Source: Parvimonas sp. oral taxon 393 str. F0440
Lineage (GTDB): Bacteria > Bacillota > Clostridia > Tissierellales > Peptoniphilaceae
DNA length: 64,000 nucleotides
Reading direction: 5' to 3'
Assembly (NCBI GenBank): GCA_000223315.2
Contig: AFUS01000005.1
Location: forward strand, 1-64,000
Part shown: positions 1 to 8,560 of the stretch, one piece after another
How the letters are laid out: every line of letters begins with the position of its first letter
Position numbering within the stretch: position 1 is the first letter of the stretch
Notes under the pieces: generated by a model
Database searches by the model: none
What the model was told of the DNA's origin: nothing
Seen by the model: only the letters and a program-made list of their open reading frames with translations
Translations under genes and position numbers: made by a program

Positions 1-30
1 TTGAATTTAATTTTTAGGAGGATTTATAAT

Positions 31-375
31 ATGAATAAGATGAAGAAAAAAGCATTTACACTTATTGAACTTTTAGTTGTTATTGCTATACTAGCAATTT
101 TGATTTTAATCGCGGTTCCTAGATATAATAATTCAAGAGTTAAGGCTGATAAAACTGCTCATTCCGCAAATGTTAGAGTTTTAGAGGTTGCAGGGCTTAG
201 ATATTTAACTGAGGAAAAAGTTGAAACTGATATGGATATTACTGAAGAATTGGTAAATAAAAAGTATATAAAAGAAATGCCTAAATTACCTAAGTCTATA
301 AAAGGAACAAATTATAAAGTTGAAATCAAAAATGGTGATATTATAGTAACACCGGCAGTTGAAAAAGATGATTAA
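31..375 (+). CDS. Type IV pilin-like protein (ComGC/major pseudopilin type)
   Basis: The 114-residue protein starts with a short basic leader and the class III prepilin signal KKKAFTLIELLVV, followed by a hydrophobic helix of about 20 residues. This is the prepilin peptidase cleavage and N-methylation motif, with Glu at mature position 5. The start at ATG 31 has an AGGAGG ribosome site at 16-21. It is the first of four prepilin-like genes in a row with overlapping ends, as in comG operons for DNA-uptake pseudopili. The ATPase and platform protein genes would lie upstream of the window. Family membership is clear; whether it builds a competence pseudopilus or a surface pilus is not decided by the sequence. 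Confidence 0.85.
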   Translation: MNKMKKKAFTLIELLVVIAILAILILIAVPRYNNSRVKADKTAHSANVRVLEVAGLRYLTEEKVETDMDITEELVNKKYIKEMPKLPKSIKGTNYKVEIKNGDIIVTPAVEKDD

Positions 376-790
376 AAGAAAATCATTTACTCTTATAGAA
401 TTAATTGTCTGTTTAGCTATAATTTCTGTTATGGTTATGATTATTAAAGTAAATTTTGTGAATAACAAAAAATCAATTGCCCTTGAAGAACTGAATTTGA
501 TAGCTGAAAGTATTGAAAACGCAAAAGTCTTTTCTATAGAAAACAGGGAAAATGTTGTTTTAGAATCTGATTCAAAAAATGATACTTTTAATATTTCATC
601 AGAAGGATATATTTTTAAAAAATTTTATTGTAAAAACTTGAATATATTGAATAGTATTAAATTGGAATTTAACACAAACGGAATTCCAAGTGAAGGAAAG
701 ACTTTTAAATTTTCATATAAAAAAGAGAATTATGAAATTAGAATAAGACCTGTAACAGGTTTTGTTAATGTGATTAAAGATGAAAAATAA
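368..790 (+). CDS. Prepilin-like minor pilin (ComGD type)
   Basis: A 140-residue protein opening with MIKRKSFTLIELIVCLAII, a prepilin cleavage motif plus hydrophobic N-terminal helix. I chose ATG 368 over an in-frame TTG at 359 because it gives the usual short basic leader. The gene overlaps the end of the preceding pilin by 8 bases, suggesting translational coupling. The remainder is polar and resembles minor pseudopilins, which cap or initiate the pilus fibre. The exact ComG letter is assigned only by order. Confidence 0.75.
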   Translation: MIKRKSFTLIELIVCLAIISVMVMIIKVNFVNNKKSIALEELNLIAESIENAKVFSIENRENVVLESDSKNDTFNISSEGYIFKKFYCKNLNILNSIKLEFNTNGIPSEGKTFKFSYKKENYEIRIRPVTGFVNVIKDEK

Positions 791-1115
791 TTTTTTTAGA
801 AATAGAGCATTTACAATGATAGAATGTATTTTTGCAATTTTTATTTTATCTGTTATAAGTATTTATATAATTTTTGGAATTAATACTTTTTTACGAATTC
901 AAAATGTCAATATAAATAATAATGAAAAATTGTTAGGTATTGAAAATACAGTTGTTCTTATAAGAAATAATATAAAAACTAATAAGTCTATTTTAAATGA
1001 AGTGAATACTAAAAAATATGATGTTAAAATTTCAGATTTAGGTGAATTATATAATATAAAGATTTTTTTAAAAGATGACATGGAGAAAGTATATGAATTT
1101 TATATATCCAAATAA
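780..1115 (+). CDS. Prepilin-like minor pilin (ComGE/PilV type)
   Basis: A 111-residue protein with the leader NRAFTMIECIFAIFIL, a variant prepilin signal that keeps the Glu at mature position 5. It has one hydrophobic N-terminal segment and a short polar domain. Its ATG lies inside the end of the previous gene, and its own end overlaps the next, so the four pilin-like genes are probably translated as a coupled set. Function as a minor pseudopilin is inferred from the motif and position. Confidence 0.7.
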   Translation: MKNNFFRNRAFTMIECIFAIFILSVISIYIIFGINTFLRIQNVNINNNEKLLGIENTVVLIRNNIKTNKSILNEVNTKKYDVKISDLGELYNIKIFLKDDMEKVYEFYISK

Positions 1116-1635
1116 ATTAAAATCATTTACATTGTTAGAGCTTTTAATTACAATTGTAGTTTCAAGTATTATTGTTATTTGCTGTGTGTATATTTTTTAT
1201 GGAACATACTTTGCAAATTTGAATCAAAGAAAAAATTATTCAAAATTAGAACAAATAAATTATGCAATGGAATATATGGAAAATGAAATTTCTGATTCGG
1301 TAGAAACTAAAGTTGATTCAGATGGAATAAAGATAAAAAGGTATAGATATAATTCTTTTATAAGCGAAAATTCAAATCATACAATATCGAAAGTAAATGA
1401 AATAGCATATAAAAAAGTAAAATATGGGAATAGATATGAAATTCGCAGGATATCTAAAGACATTTTAAATTCAACATATTATGGTAGTAATTTGTTGATA
1501 AAAGATTTAGATTTTTTTAATGTGGAAAAATCTGGTGATTATTTGATTTTAAGGTTTTCTTTTAATAGTAAAGAATATACTAAATACATTTTTTTGAAGA
1601 ATAAAAAAATTGAATATCTTACGGGAGAAAATTGA
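1093..1635 (+). CDS. Prepilin-like minor pilin (ComGF/PilW type)
   Basis: A 180-residue protein with LKSFTLLELLITIVVSSII near the N-terminus, a prepilin motif with the conserved Glu. I chose ATG 1093, which has a GGAG ribosome site at 1082-1085; a longer in-frame start at 1075 has none. The C-terminal part is rich in charged and aromatic residues, as in larger minor pilins. It overlaps the previous gene by about 20 bases. Confidence 0.7.
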   Translation: MNFIYPNKLKSFTLLELLITIVVSSIIVICCVYIFYGTYFANLNQRKNYSKLEQINYAMEYMENEISDSVETKVDSDGIKIKRYRYNSFISENSNHTISKVNEIAYKKVKYGNRYEIRRISKDILNSTYYGSNLLIKDLDFFNVEKSGDYLILRFSFNSKEYTKYIFLKNKKIEYLTGEN

Positions 1636-1636
1636 T

Positions 1637-2794
1637 ATGAAATGTAAATCTTATATTATGCCGATTGTTCTGTTAATATTTTCTTTAGTTGTTGTTGCAT
1701 TTTTTTCGATTTATCATAGAACGATTAATACTCATAATCATAAAAATTCAAAAGAAAAATCTATTCATAAAAAATTGGAAGAAATAGGTTTGGAAGATAT
1801 TCTAGGTACGAAGAATACTTTAAATTTTATAAATAGTAAATTAAACAATAGGGAGAATTTTAATTTAAGGATAAATATTAGTGAATTGTTGAAAGTTAAT
1901 AATATCAATGACTATTCAAAATATTTTGAAAAATACAATTTAACCTTAAATAGTAAGAAGATTAAGAAAAAATTAAATTTTTATGATAAAAGAAGTGGGG
2001 CTGTATCTTATTTTGTTCATCAATATGAAATTTTTTTTGAAGTAAGGAATAATAATAATCTTGTTGAATATAAGATTGTTGATAAAAATAGAATAGAAAA
2101 TTATTTATTTGATTTGCAAGTTAAGAATTTTATTGATGGGAAACTTAAAATGTTAAGTAATGATTTTTATTTTGATTTAAATAAAGATTATTCTAAATTA
2201 TATGATAGAATTTTTAGTGATGAAATACAAAATACATATTCTGAAGATTTAAGAATTTATGATTATAAAGATAAGATATATTTTATGTATAACGAACAAT
2301 ATATCAAATTATTGAAAAATTATCTCTTATACAAGGGATTTGAAGCAGAAAATATAGACTTAAACTTATGTGATATTGATAATTTTGCAAATAAGCATAA
2401 TTTACTGAATTGTTCTAGAGATGATTTCATTAAAACTTTGCTAATAGAAAATTCAGAATATATTAAGGATTATAAATATAATATTATAAACATTAATATT
2501 AAAAATAAGCTATATTTTGATTTAAGTAAAGAGGTAAAAGTTTTTAGTAATTTAAAAATAGAAGATAAAGGTGAGGTTATTGTTACTGATAACAGACTTA
2601 AAATTCAGGGAGTTTTTGTAAATAATTCAAATAAAGAAAAGTTTGATTTTAATTTTGAAGGGATTTTGTTTTCAAAAAACAAATTAACAAGTAAATATAA
2701 ATTTTTGCCGGAAGTCTTAGATGTGACTGCAAGATTTATAAAAATAAGTGAAGATTTTTACTTGGAAAAAATAGATAATAATGATATTAAGTAG
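1637..2794 (+). CDS. Membrane-anchored protein of the pilin operon, unknown function
   Basis: A 385-residue protein with one hydrophobic segment at about residues 8-27 (YIMPIVLLIFSLVVVAFFSI) and a long, very Lys/Asn/Asp-rich extracytoplasmic part. It lacks a canonical prepilin Phe-Thr-Leu-x-Glu motif. ATG 1637 follows a GGGAG site and begins one base after the stop of the preceding pilin gene, so it belongs to the same operon. By position it could be a PilX- or GspK-like tip or assembly protein, but I do not recognise the family. An in-frame TTG at 1610 was rejected because it has no ribosome site. Confidence 0.6.
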   Translation: MKCKSYIMPIVLLIFSLVVVAFFSIYHRTINTHNHKNSKEKSIHKKLEEIGLEDILGTKNTLNFINSKLNNRENFNLRINISELLKVNNINDYSKYFEKYNLTLNSKKIKKKLNFYDKRSGAVSYFVHQYEIFFEVRNNNNLVEYKIVDKNRIENYLFDLQVKNFIDGKLKMLSNDFYFDLNKDYSKLYDRIFSDEIQNTYSEDLRIYDYKDKIYFMYNEQYIKLLKNYLLYKGFEAENIDLNLCDIDNFANKHNLLNCSRDDFIKTLLIENSEYIKDYKYNIININIKNKLYFDLSKEVKVFSNLKIEDKGEVIVTDNRLKIQGVFVNNSNKEKFDFNFEGILFSKNKLTSKYKFLPEVLDVTARFIKISEDFYLEKIDNNDIK

Positions 2795-2795
2795 T

Positions 2796-2824
2796 TTGAT
2801 TAAAAGTGATAAATTTGATATACT
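2796..2824 (+). promoter_or_regulatory. Sigma-A promoter for dut
   Basis: TTGATT at 2796-2801 and TATACT at 2819-2824 are separated by 17 bases and lie about 35 bases upstream of the dut ribosome site. The -10 box matches the consensus at 5 of 6 positions. Confidence 0.55.
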
Positions 2825-2860
2825 ATACCTGTTAAAGTTTATTTTTTGGAGGATAATTAA

Positions 2861-3292
2861 GTGCAAATTAAAATTATAAATAGAAGTAAGAACGAAAATC
2901 CTACTTATGCTACAGAAGGAGCTTCAGGATTTGATTTAAGAGCCAATTTGGAAGAAGATTTAGTGATTAAGCCTATGGAGAGATTGGCAGTACCAACTGG
3001 TATATTTATAGAAATACCTTTAGGATATGAAGGTCAAATAAGAGCTAGAAGTGGAATGAGTTTAAAGCATGGCATAACTATGGCAAATGGTGTTGGTACT
3101 ATAGATAGTGATTATAGAGGAGAAATAAAAGTTCTAATTGTTAATATTTCTGATAGAGAATATGTTATAAAAAATAATGATAGAATTGCACAAATGATAA
3201 TTACAAAGTATGAAAGAGTTGATTTTAAACTTGTAGAGGAACTTTCAGATACATCCAGAGATAAAGGTGGGTTTGGTCATACAGGTTATTAG
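2861..3292 (+). CDS. dut: dUTP diphosphatase (trimeric dUTPase)
   Basis: This enzyme hydrolyses dUTP to dUMP and diphosphate, supplying dUMP for thymidylate and keeping uracil out of DNA. The 143-residue length is typical. Conserved motifs are visible in order: ARSGMSLKHGI, GVGTIDSDYRGEI with the catalytic Asp, DRIAQMII, and the C-terminal flexible motif DKGGFGHTGY that closes over the substrate. The start is GTG 2861, with TGGAGG at 2847-2852. It has its own promoter and lies just upstream of ftsK. Confidence 0.95.
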   Translation: MQIKIINRSKNENPTYATEGASGFDLRANLEEDLVIKPMERLAVPTGIFIEIPLGYEGQIRARSGMSLKHGITMANGVGTIDSDYRGEIKVLIVNISDREYVIKNNDRIAQMIITKYERVDFKLVEELSDTSRDKGGFGHTGY

Positions 3293-3303
3293 TAGGGGAA
3301 AAT

Positions 3304-5636
3304 ATGGAAAATAAGAGAAAAACAAGGTCTAAGACAAAAAAACTAATTTTAATAAAGATTATAAACTATTTAAGAATATTATTTTGGGATTGTTTTTACT
3401 GAATTCTTTTTTTATTATATTTTCTTTTTTTGCTAATACAGGATTTTTAGGAAATTTTGTAAAAAATATTTTTCAAAAGTTATTTGGTAGTACATATTTT
3501 ATATTCTTAGTTATTATGGAAATAATTTATATAGTCGTACTTCTTGGAAAACTAAATAAAAAGAATAAAAATCGTAGCATTATGTCTTTATTATTGTTTT
3601 TTAATTATATGGCTATAGTTGATTTATCAAATAACACCTCTAATAATTTGTCAATAAAATTTGCAGTTGTAAAAAGTATCACTCCGAAAGGAAGTGGTTA
3701 TATTGGTGCTATTTTAGGATATTTTTATAATATTATGATTGGAACAATAGGCCTTTATATTTTTACTTTTTTAATAGGATTATTTTTGATATTATCATTT
3801 TTAGATATAACATTTGTTGACTTTTTAAAGATTATGAAAAGTTATATTTTAAAAGCTTATGAAAATATAAATAATAAATATTTAAAATATAAAGAAGAAA
3901 AAGCACTAAAAGATAAAACAAATGAAGCAAATAATGTAGAAACTTTAGAAATTATTGAAAATGTAGATAATTTTGAAGAAAGAGAAATTGTTGTTTCAAA
4001 TCACAATGATAGCGTATCTAATAAAAATGATATTGAGATTGTAGAGATGGAAAAAGAGCATTTATTAGACAGTTTTAATTTATTTCCTGATGATAATATA
4101 GGTAATTTAGATAAAAAAGATGATATTACTGAAAAAAAATCAGATGATTTAGATATAAAGATTACTACTTCAGAAGTGAAAAAGATAGAATATAAAATTC
4201 CATCATTAAGTTTATTAAAGGGAAGTAAAACTAAAGAAACTGAATCGGAATTAACTTTAAAACAAAGAGCTAAAAAAATAGAAACAACTTTAAAAAGTTT
4301 TGGAGTAGGAGCAAAAGTTGTTAGAATAAATAAAGGACCAACTGTAACTTGTTTTGAATTACAACCTGATATGGGAGTTAAAGTTAATAAAATTGTAAAT
4401 CTAGCAGATGATTTATCTTTAGCATTAGCATCATCGGATATAAGAATTGAAGCTCCAATTCCGGGTAAATCTGTTATAGGAATAGAGGTTGCCAACACTT
4501 TAAAAGAGAATGTGTCTTTGAAAGAGATATTGTCTTCAAGAGAGTATCAAAGTTGTACTTCTAAGATGCCTATGGCTTTAGGAAAGACGATTTCAGGTGA
4601 AATTATTGTTTCTTCAATTGATAAAATGCCACATATGTTAATTGCAGGTGCAACAGGTTCAGGAAAATCTGTTTGTATTAATACATTAATTATGAGTATT
4701 TTATATAAATCTTCTCCTGATGACGTAAAGATGATTTTAATAGATCCAAAGGTTGTTGAACTAAAAATATATAATAATATTCCACATCTTGCTATACCGG
4801 TCGTAACAGATTCAAAGAAAGCAAGTGCAGCTTTAAATTGGGCTGTTAGAGAAATGGAAAGACGTTATACTTTATTTTCTGATAACCAAGTTAGAGATAT
4901 TAAAGGCTATAATGAAAAACAAAAGACTGATAAATTGGAAAAATTACCATATTTAGTTATAATTATAGATGAGCTTTCTGATTTAATGATGGTAAGTGCA
5001 AATGAAGTAGAGTCATATATTTGTAGACTTGCTCAAATGGCAAGAGCATGTGGTATTCATTTAATAGTTGCAACTCAAAGACCATCTGTTGATGTTATAA
5101 CAGGAACAATAAAAGCTAATATTCCTTCTAGAATATCTTTCCAAGTATCTTCACAGATAGATTCAAGAACTATTTTAGATTCTTCCGGAGCAGAAACACT
5201 GTTGGGAAAAGGTGATATGTTGTTTAATCCTTCCGGGCTTTCAAAACCTATTAGAATTCAAGGTTGTTTTGTTTCTGATAGTGAAGTTGAAGCAGTTGTT
5301 AATAATATTAAAGAACAAATGCAAGAAGTGTTTTATGATGAAGAAATTATTAAAAATATTGAATCTGAGGTTTCAAATATGGATAATAGTGACGACGAAG
5401 ATGTTGATGATTTATTTTATGATGCAGTCAGAATAGTTCTGGAGGAAAATTCCGCTTCAATATCTCTATTACAACGTAAGATGAAAATTGGATATGCTAG
5501 AGCCGGAAGAATAATTGATGAAATGGAAAGTAGAATGATTGTTGGAAAACAAGAAGGAAGTAAGCCTAGAAAAATTTTAGTTGGATTTGATTATTTAGAT
5601 AAAATGAAAGGGGACAATAATGAATATAGCAAATAA
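3304..5636 (+). CDS. ftsK: DNA translocase FtsK/SpoIIIE (frameshifted near N-terminus)
   Basis: A septal, ATP-driven DNA pump that clears chromosomes from the division site. The restored protein of about 777 residues has N-terminal membrane helices up to residue 160, an acidic linker, an alpha/beta motor with Walker A GATGSGKS near residue 450 and Walker B-like LVIIIDELSDLMM, and a C-terminal winged-helix gamma domain (SISLLQRKMKIGYARAGRII). ATG 3304 with an upstream AGGGGA site reads 12 codons and then needs one extra A in the A7 run at 3336-3342 to enter the main frame. It overlaps pgsA by 17 bases. Confidence 0.93.
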
Positions 5637-6162
5637 ATTAACTTTGTTTAGAATATTTTTAGTACCAGTTTTTATAATGAGTTTGTTATTTTTAGGGATT
5701 GATAATATTTTAGGCTTTCTAATTTTTGTAATTGCCTCTTTAACTGATATGTTAGATGGATATTTAGCAAGAAGTAGAAATTTAGTTACTACATTTGGGA
5801 AATTTATGGATCCTTTAGCGGATAAAATATTAGCATGTTCAGCACTTGTAATGCTTGTACAATTTGGAAAAGTTGAAGCTTGGATGGTTTGTATAGTTTT
5901 GGCAAGAGAGTTCATAATTTCAGGGTTTAGACTAATTGCAGCATCAAATGGAATAGTTATATCAGCTAGCATTTATGGAAAAATAAAAACTATAACACAA
6001 CTTTTTGCTATAAGTTTTATTCTCTTAAATTCTACGAATTTAATAAAAATTCCACTGAATATTGATGTTGTATTGTGGTATATATCTGTTATATTTACTG
6101 TAATTTCAGCAGTTGATTATATTTGGAAAAACATAAAAGTATTAGATTTAAACAATATTTAA
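5620..6162 (+). CDS. pgsA: CDP-diacylglycerol-glycerol-3-phosphate 3-phosphatidyltransferase
   Basis: This integral membrane enzyme makes phosphatidylglycerol phosphate from CDP-diacylglycerol and glycerol 3-phosphate, the first committed step to phosphatidylglycerol. The 180-residue protein has the CDP-alcohol phosphotransferase signature as D-M-L-D-G-Y-L-A-R, then the G and D residues of GKFMDPLADK at the expected spacing, plus several hydrophobic helices. The ribosome site AGGGG sits inside the end of ftsK. pgsA next to recA is common in Firmicutes. Confidence 0.93.
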   Translation: MNIANKLTLFRIFLVPVFIMSLLFLGIDNILGFLIFVIASLTDMLDGYLARSRNLVTTFGKFMDPLADKILACSALVMLVQFGKVEAWMVCIVLAREFIISGFRLIAASNGIVISASIYGKIKTITQLFAISFILLNSTNLIKIPLNIDVVLWYISVIFTVISAVDYIWKNIKVLDLNNI

Positions 6163-6176
6163 AATAGGAGGAAATA

Positions 6177-7322
6177 ATGGCAATAAAGAAAACTGATAAG
6201 TTTGAAAGAATAGAAGATAAAGATGAAAGAAAAAAAGCTCTATCCATTGCACTTGAAAAAATTGAAAAAGATTTTGGAAAAGGAATAATAATGAGAATGG
6301 GTGATGCCCCTAAAGTAAATATAGAATCAATAAGCACAGGAGCAATGAACTTGGATATTGCTTTAGGAATTGGAGGAATACCTAAAGGAAGAATTGTTGA
6401 AATTTATGGTCCGGAATCTTCCGGTAAAACTACATTAACATTGCATATAATAGCAGAAGCCCAAAAAATTGGAGGAGTAGCGGCATTCATTGATGCAGAG
6501 CATGCTTTGGATCCTGAATATGCCAGAAAATTAGGAGTGGATGTTGATAATTTGCTTATTTCACAACCTGATACAGGAGAACAAGCACTAGCTATTGTGG
6601 AAGCATTGGTTAGAAGTTCTGGAATTGACTTAGTTATAGTTGACTCTGTTGCGGCACTTGTTCCTAGAGCGGAAATTGAAGGAAATATGGGAGATTCTCA
6701 TATGGGATTACATGCAAGACTTATGAGTCAAGCATTGAGAAAGTTAGCAGGGATAATCTCAAAGTCAAATACAACTGTTGTATTTATTAATCAATTAAGA
6801 TCAAATATTTCAACTAATCCTTATGCCGGTGGAGGTCCTGCTGAAACTACAACAGGAGGTAGAGCTTTAAAATTCTATGCGAGTGTAAGAATCGATATAA
6901 GACGTGCTGAACAATTAAAACAAGGTGATGGAGAACCATATGGAGCAAAAACTAAAGTAAAAGTAGTTAAAAACAAAATGGCACCTCCATTTAAAACATG
7001 TGAATTTGATATAATTTTTGGTGAAGGAATATCAAAACTTGGAATTATAGTTGATATGGCAGCAGATAAAAATATTATTAAAAAGTCAGGTGCATGGTAT
7101 AGTTGTGGAGATATTAAATTAGGACAAGGAAAAGAAAAAGCAAAAGCTTATTTAGAAGAACATCCAGCATTTTTAGAAGAAATAAAAGAAAAAATATATG
7201 CAGCTTATGGCATTGATTATGAGAAAAAAGATGTTCCGGAAGAAATTGAGACAACGACTTTAGTAGATGAAGAAATCGAAAATTCAGAAGAATTATTGTT
7301 GGATGATTTAATAATTGAATAA
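6177..7322 (+). CDS. recA: Recombinase RecA
   Basis: The DNA strand-exchange protein of homologous recombination and activator of LexA cleavage. It is 381 residues and intact. Walker A GPESSGKT is at about residues 78-85, with the conserved segments [27 protein letters not shown] and NQLR...GGRALKF. The acidic C-terminal tail is typical. ATG 6177 follows AGGAGG closely, 14 bases after pgsA. A terminator follows at 7333-7361. No SOS box was recognised upstream, which fits cotranscription with pgsA. Confidence 0.98.
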   Translation: MAIKKTDKFERIEDKDERKKALSIALEKIEKDFGKGIIMRMGDAPKVNIESISTGAMNLDIALGIGGIPKGRIVEIYGPESSGKTTLTLHIIAEAQKIGGVAAFIDAEHALDPEYARKLGVDVDNLLISQPDTGEQALAIVEALVRSSGIDLVIVDSVAALVPRAEIEGNMGDSHMGLHARLMSQALRKLAGIISKSNTTVVFINQLRSNISTNPYAGGGPAETTTGGRALKFYASVRIDIRRAEQLKQGDGEPYGAKTKVKVVKNKMAPPFKTCEFDIIFGEGISKLGIIVDMAADKNIIKKSGAWYSCGDIKLGQGKEKAKAYLEEHPAFLEEIKEKIYAAYGIDYEKKDVPEEIETTTLVDEEIENSEELLLDDLIIE

Positions 7323-7332
7323 TTTTTATATT

Positions 7333-7361
7333 AAAGATGAGATTAGATGCTCATCTTTTTT
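7333..7361 (+). terminator. Rho-independent terminator after recA
   Basis: A 9-bp stem, AAAGATGAG at 7333-7341 paired with CTCATCTTT at 7350-7358, with an 8-base loop and a run of T directly after. Confidence 0.85.
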
Positions 7362-7505
7362 ATGTGGATTCTATATAAGATGATTTTTATTTATTATTAT
7401 GATATAATAAATATGATTTTATTCCATATATTAAAGCGATATTTTTTATATAATAGTCGTTTTAATTTAATTATGATATAAAATAATTATTTTTTAGGAG
7501 GTTTT
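7362..7505 (+). promoter_or_regulatory. AT-rich upstream region of the DUF1015 cassette
   Basis: This gap after the recA terminator is almost pure A/T. It holds a -10-like TATAAT at 7403-7408, but no convincing -35 box at the right distance. The strong ribosome site AGGAGG is at 7496-7501. No conserved leader RNA was recognised. Confidence 0.3.
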
Positions 7506-8549
7506 ATGAAAATAGATTTATTGAAAGACAGTTTTATAAATATTTCTAAAAATATTTATGATTCTGATTTTATTAATTTAGCAAAAATTAATTGTGGAAA
7601 AATATGTTTTGATGATAACACTCTGTTTCTTTCTAAAAGTAGTAAAAATAAACTAAATTCTCAACCGATAGAAAATAACAAAGAATGTATTTATATTTTT
7701 AAGTATTTTGATTCTTATGGGATACTAGCTGATTTGCCAATTGAAGAATATATTTCTGAGAAAATAAAATGTCATGAACTTGTTTTACCGGATGTTATTC
7801 AAGGGATGATTGCAAATTATCATATTTACAATTCCGAAACCGCTCCTTCTTTCATTGTGCATAAAGAAGAAATTGATTATGAAAGTATTATTGAAGAAAA
7901 AAATACGAAAAAGAATATCATTTTGATAATATTGATTTATATGTATATTTTAGAGATGAAGCAAAAGAAATTCTAGAAAAATTTTCAGGTATAGAGCAAA
8001 TGTATGTAGCTGATGGTCACCATAGATTATATACATCTTCCATGTTAAAAAACAAAAATACTGTTTTTTCTTGTTTTTTAAGTTTTTCACAAGTAAAAAT
8101 TTCTCCTATTCATAGAGTAATAAAAAATATAGATGCTACTTCTTTTGAAAAGGCAAGAATATTTATGGATAGCTTTTTAGAAGTTTTTGATGAGGGAGAA
8201 TTGAAAAAAGGATTTGTCAGAATATCATATCAAGGAGATTCTTTTCTTGTAAAGTTAAAAGATACAGAAAAGGATTTGTTTTGGAATAATGATGTTTTTA
8301 GAATGAATACTCAAATTATTTCAACGGCTTTTTAGAATTTTAAATTTTTCAAATGTTGAATATATTGGAGATTGTGATTTAGATTCAACGAAGAAAAATC
8401 TTGGTAAAAATGAAGTATTAATTGAAATTTGTCCATTAGATTCTGATGAATTTATGGAATTAGCTAATGAAGTCTGTGTACTTCCACCGAAATCTACATT
8501 TTTTATTCCAAAGTTTCCATCATTTTTAGTTTTTAAAAAGTATAAATAG
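7506..8549 (+). CDS. DUF1015 family protein (frameshifted); possible small-molecule kinase
   Basis: The restored protein is about 347 residues. The N-terminal part has the DUF1015 pattern (YGILADLPIEEYI, KIKCHELVLPDV) and the middle carries the hallmark ADGHHRLYTS at about 8009. The DGHHR motif is shared with the ParB/sulfiredoxin-fold free serine kinases SerK and SbnI, and DUF1015 genes often sit beside serine biosynthesis genes, so a kinase role is plausible but inferred. Two frame changes are needed: one missing A in the A-rich stretch near 7895-7917, and a change in the T5 run at 8329-8333 (one extra T or two missing). The last segment ends FLVFKKYK at 8549. It heads an operon with the nucleotidyltransferase-aminotransferase gene 11 bases downstream. 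Confidence 0.7.
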
Positions 8550-8560
8550 GAGGTACTTAA

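Noticed and set aside
4001-4498. Antisense open frame within ftsK
   Set aside because: It is the reverse frame of a strongly conserved coding region, without a ribosome site or recognisable domain.
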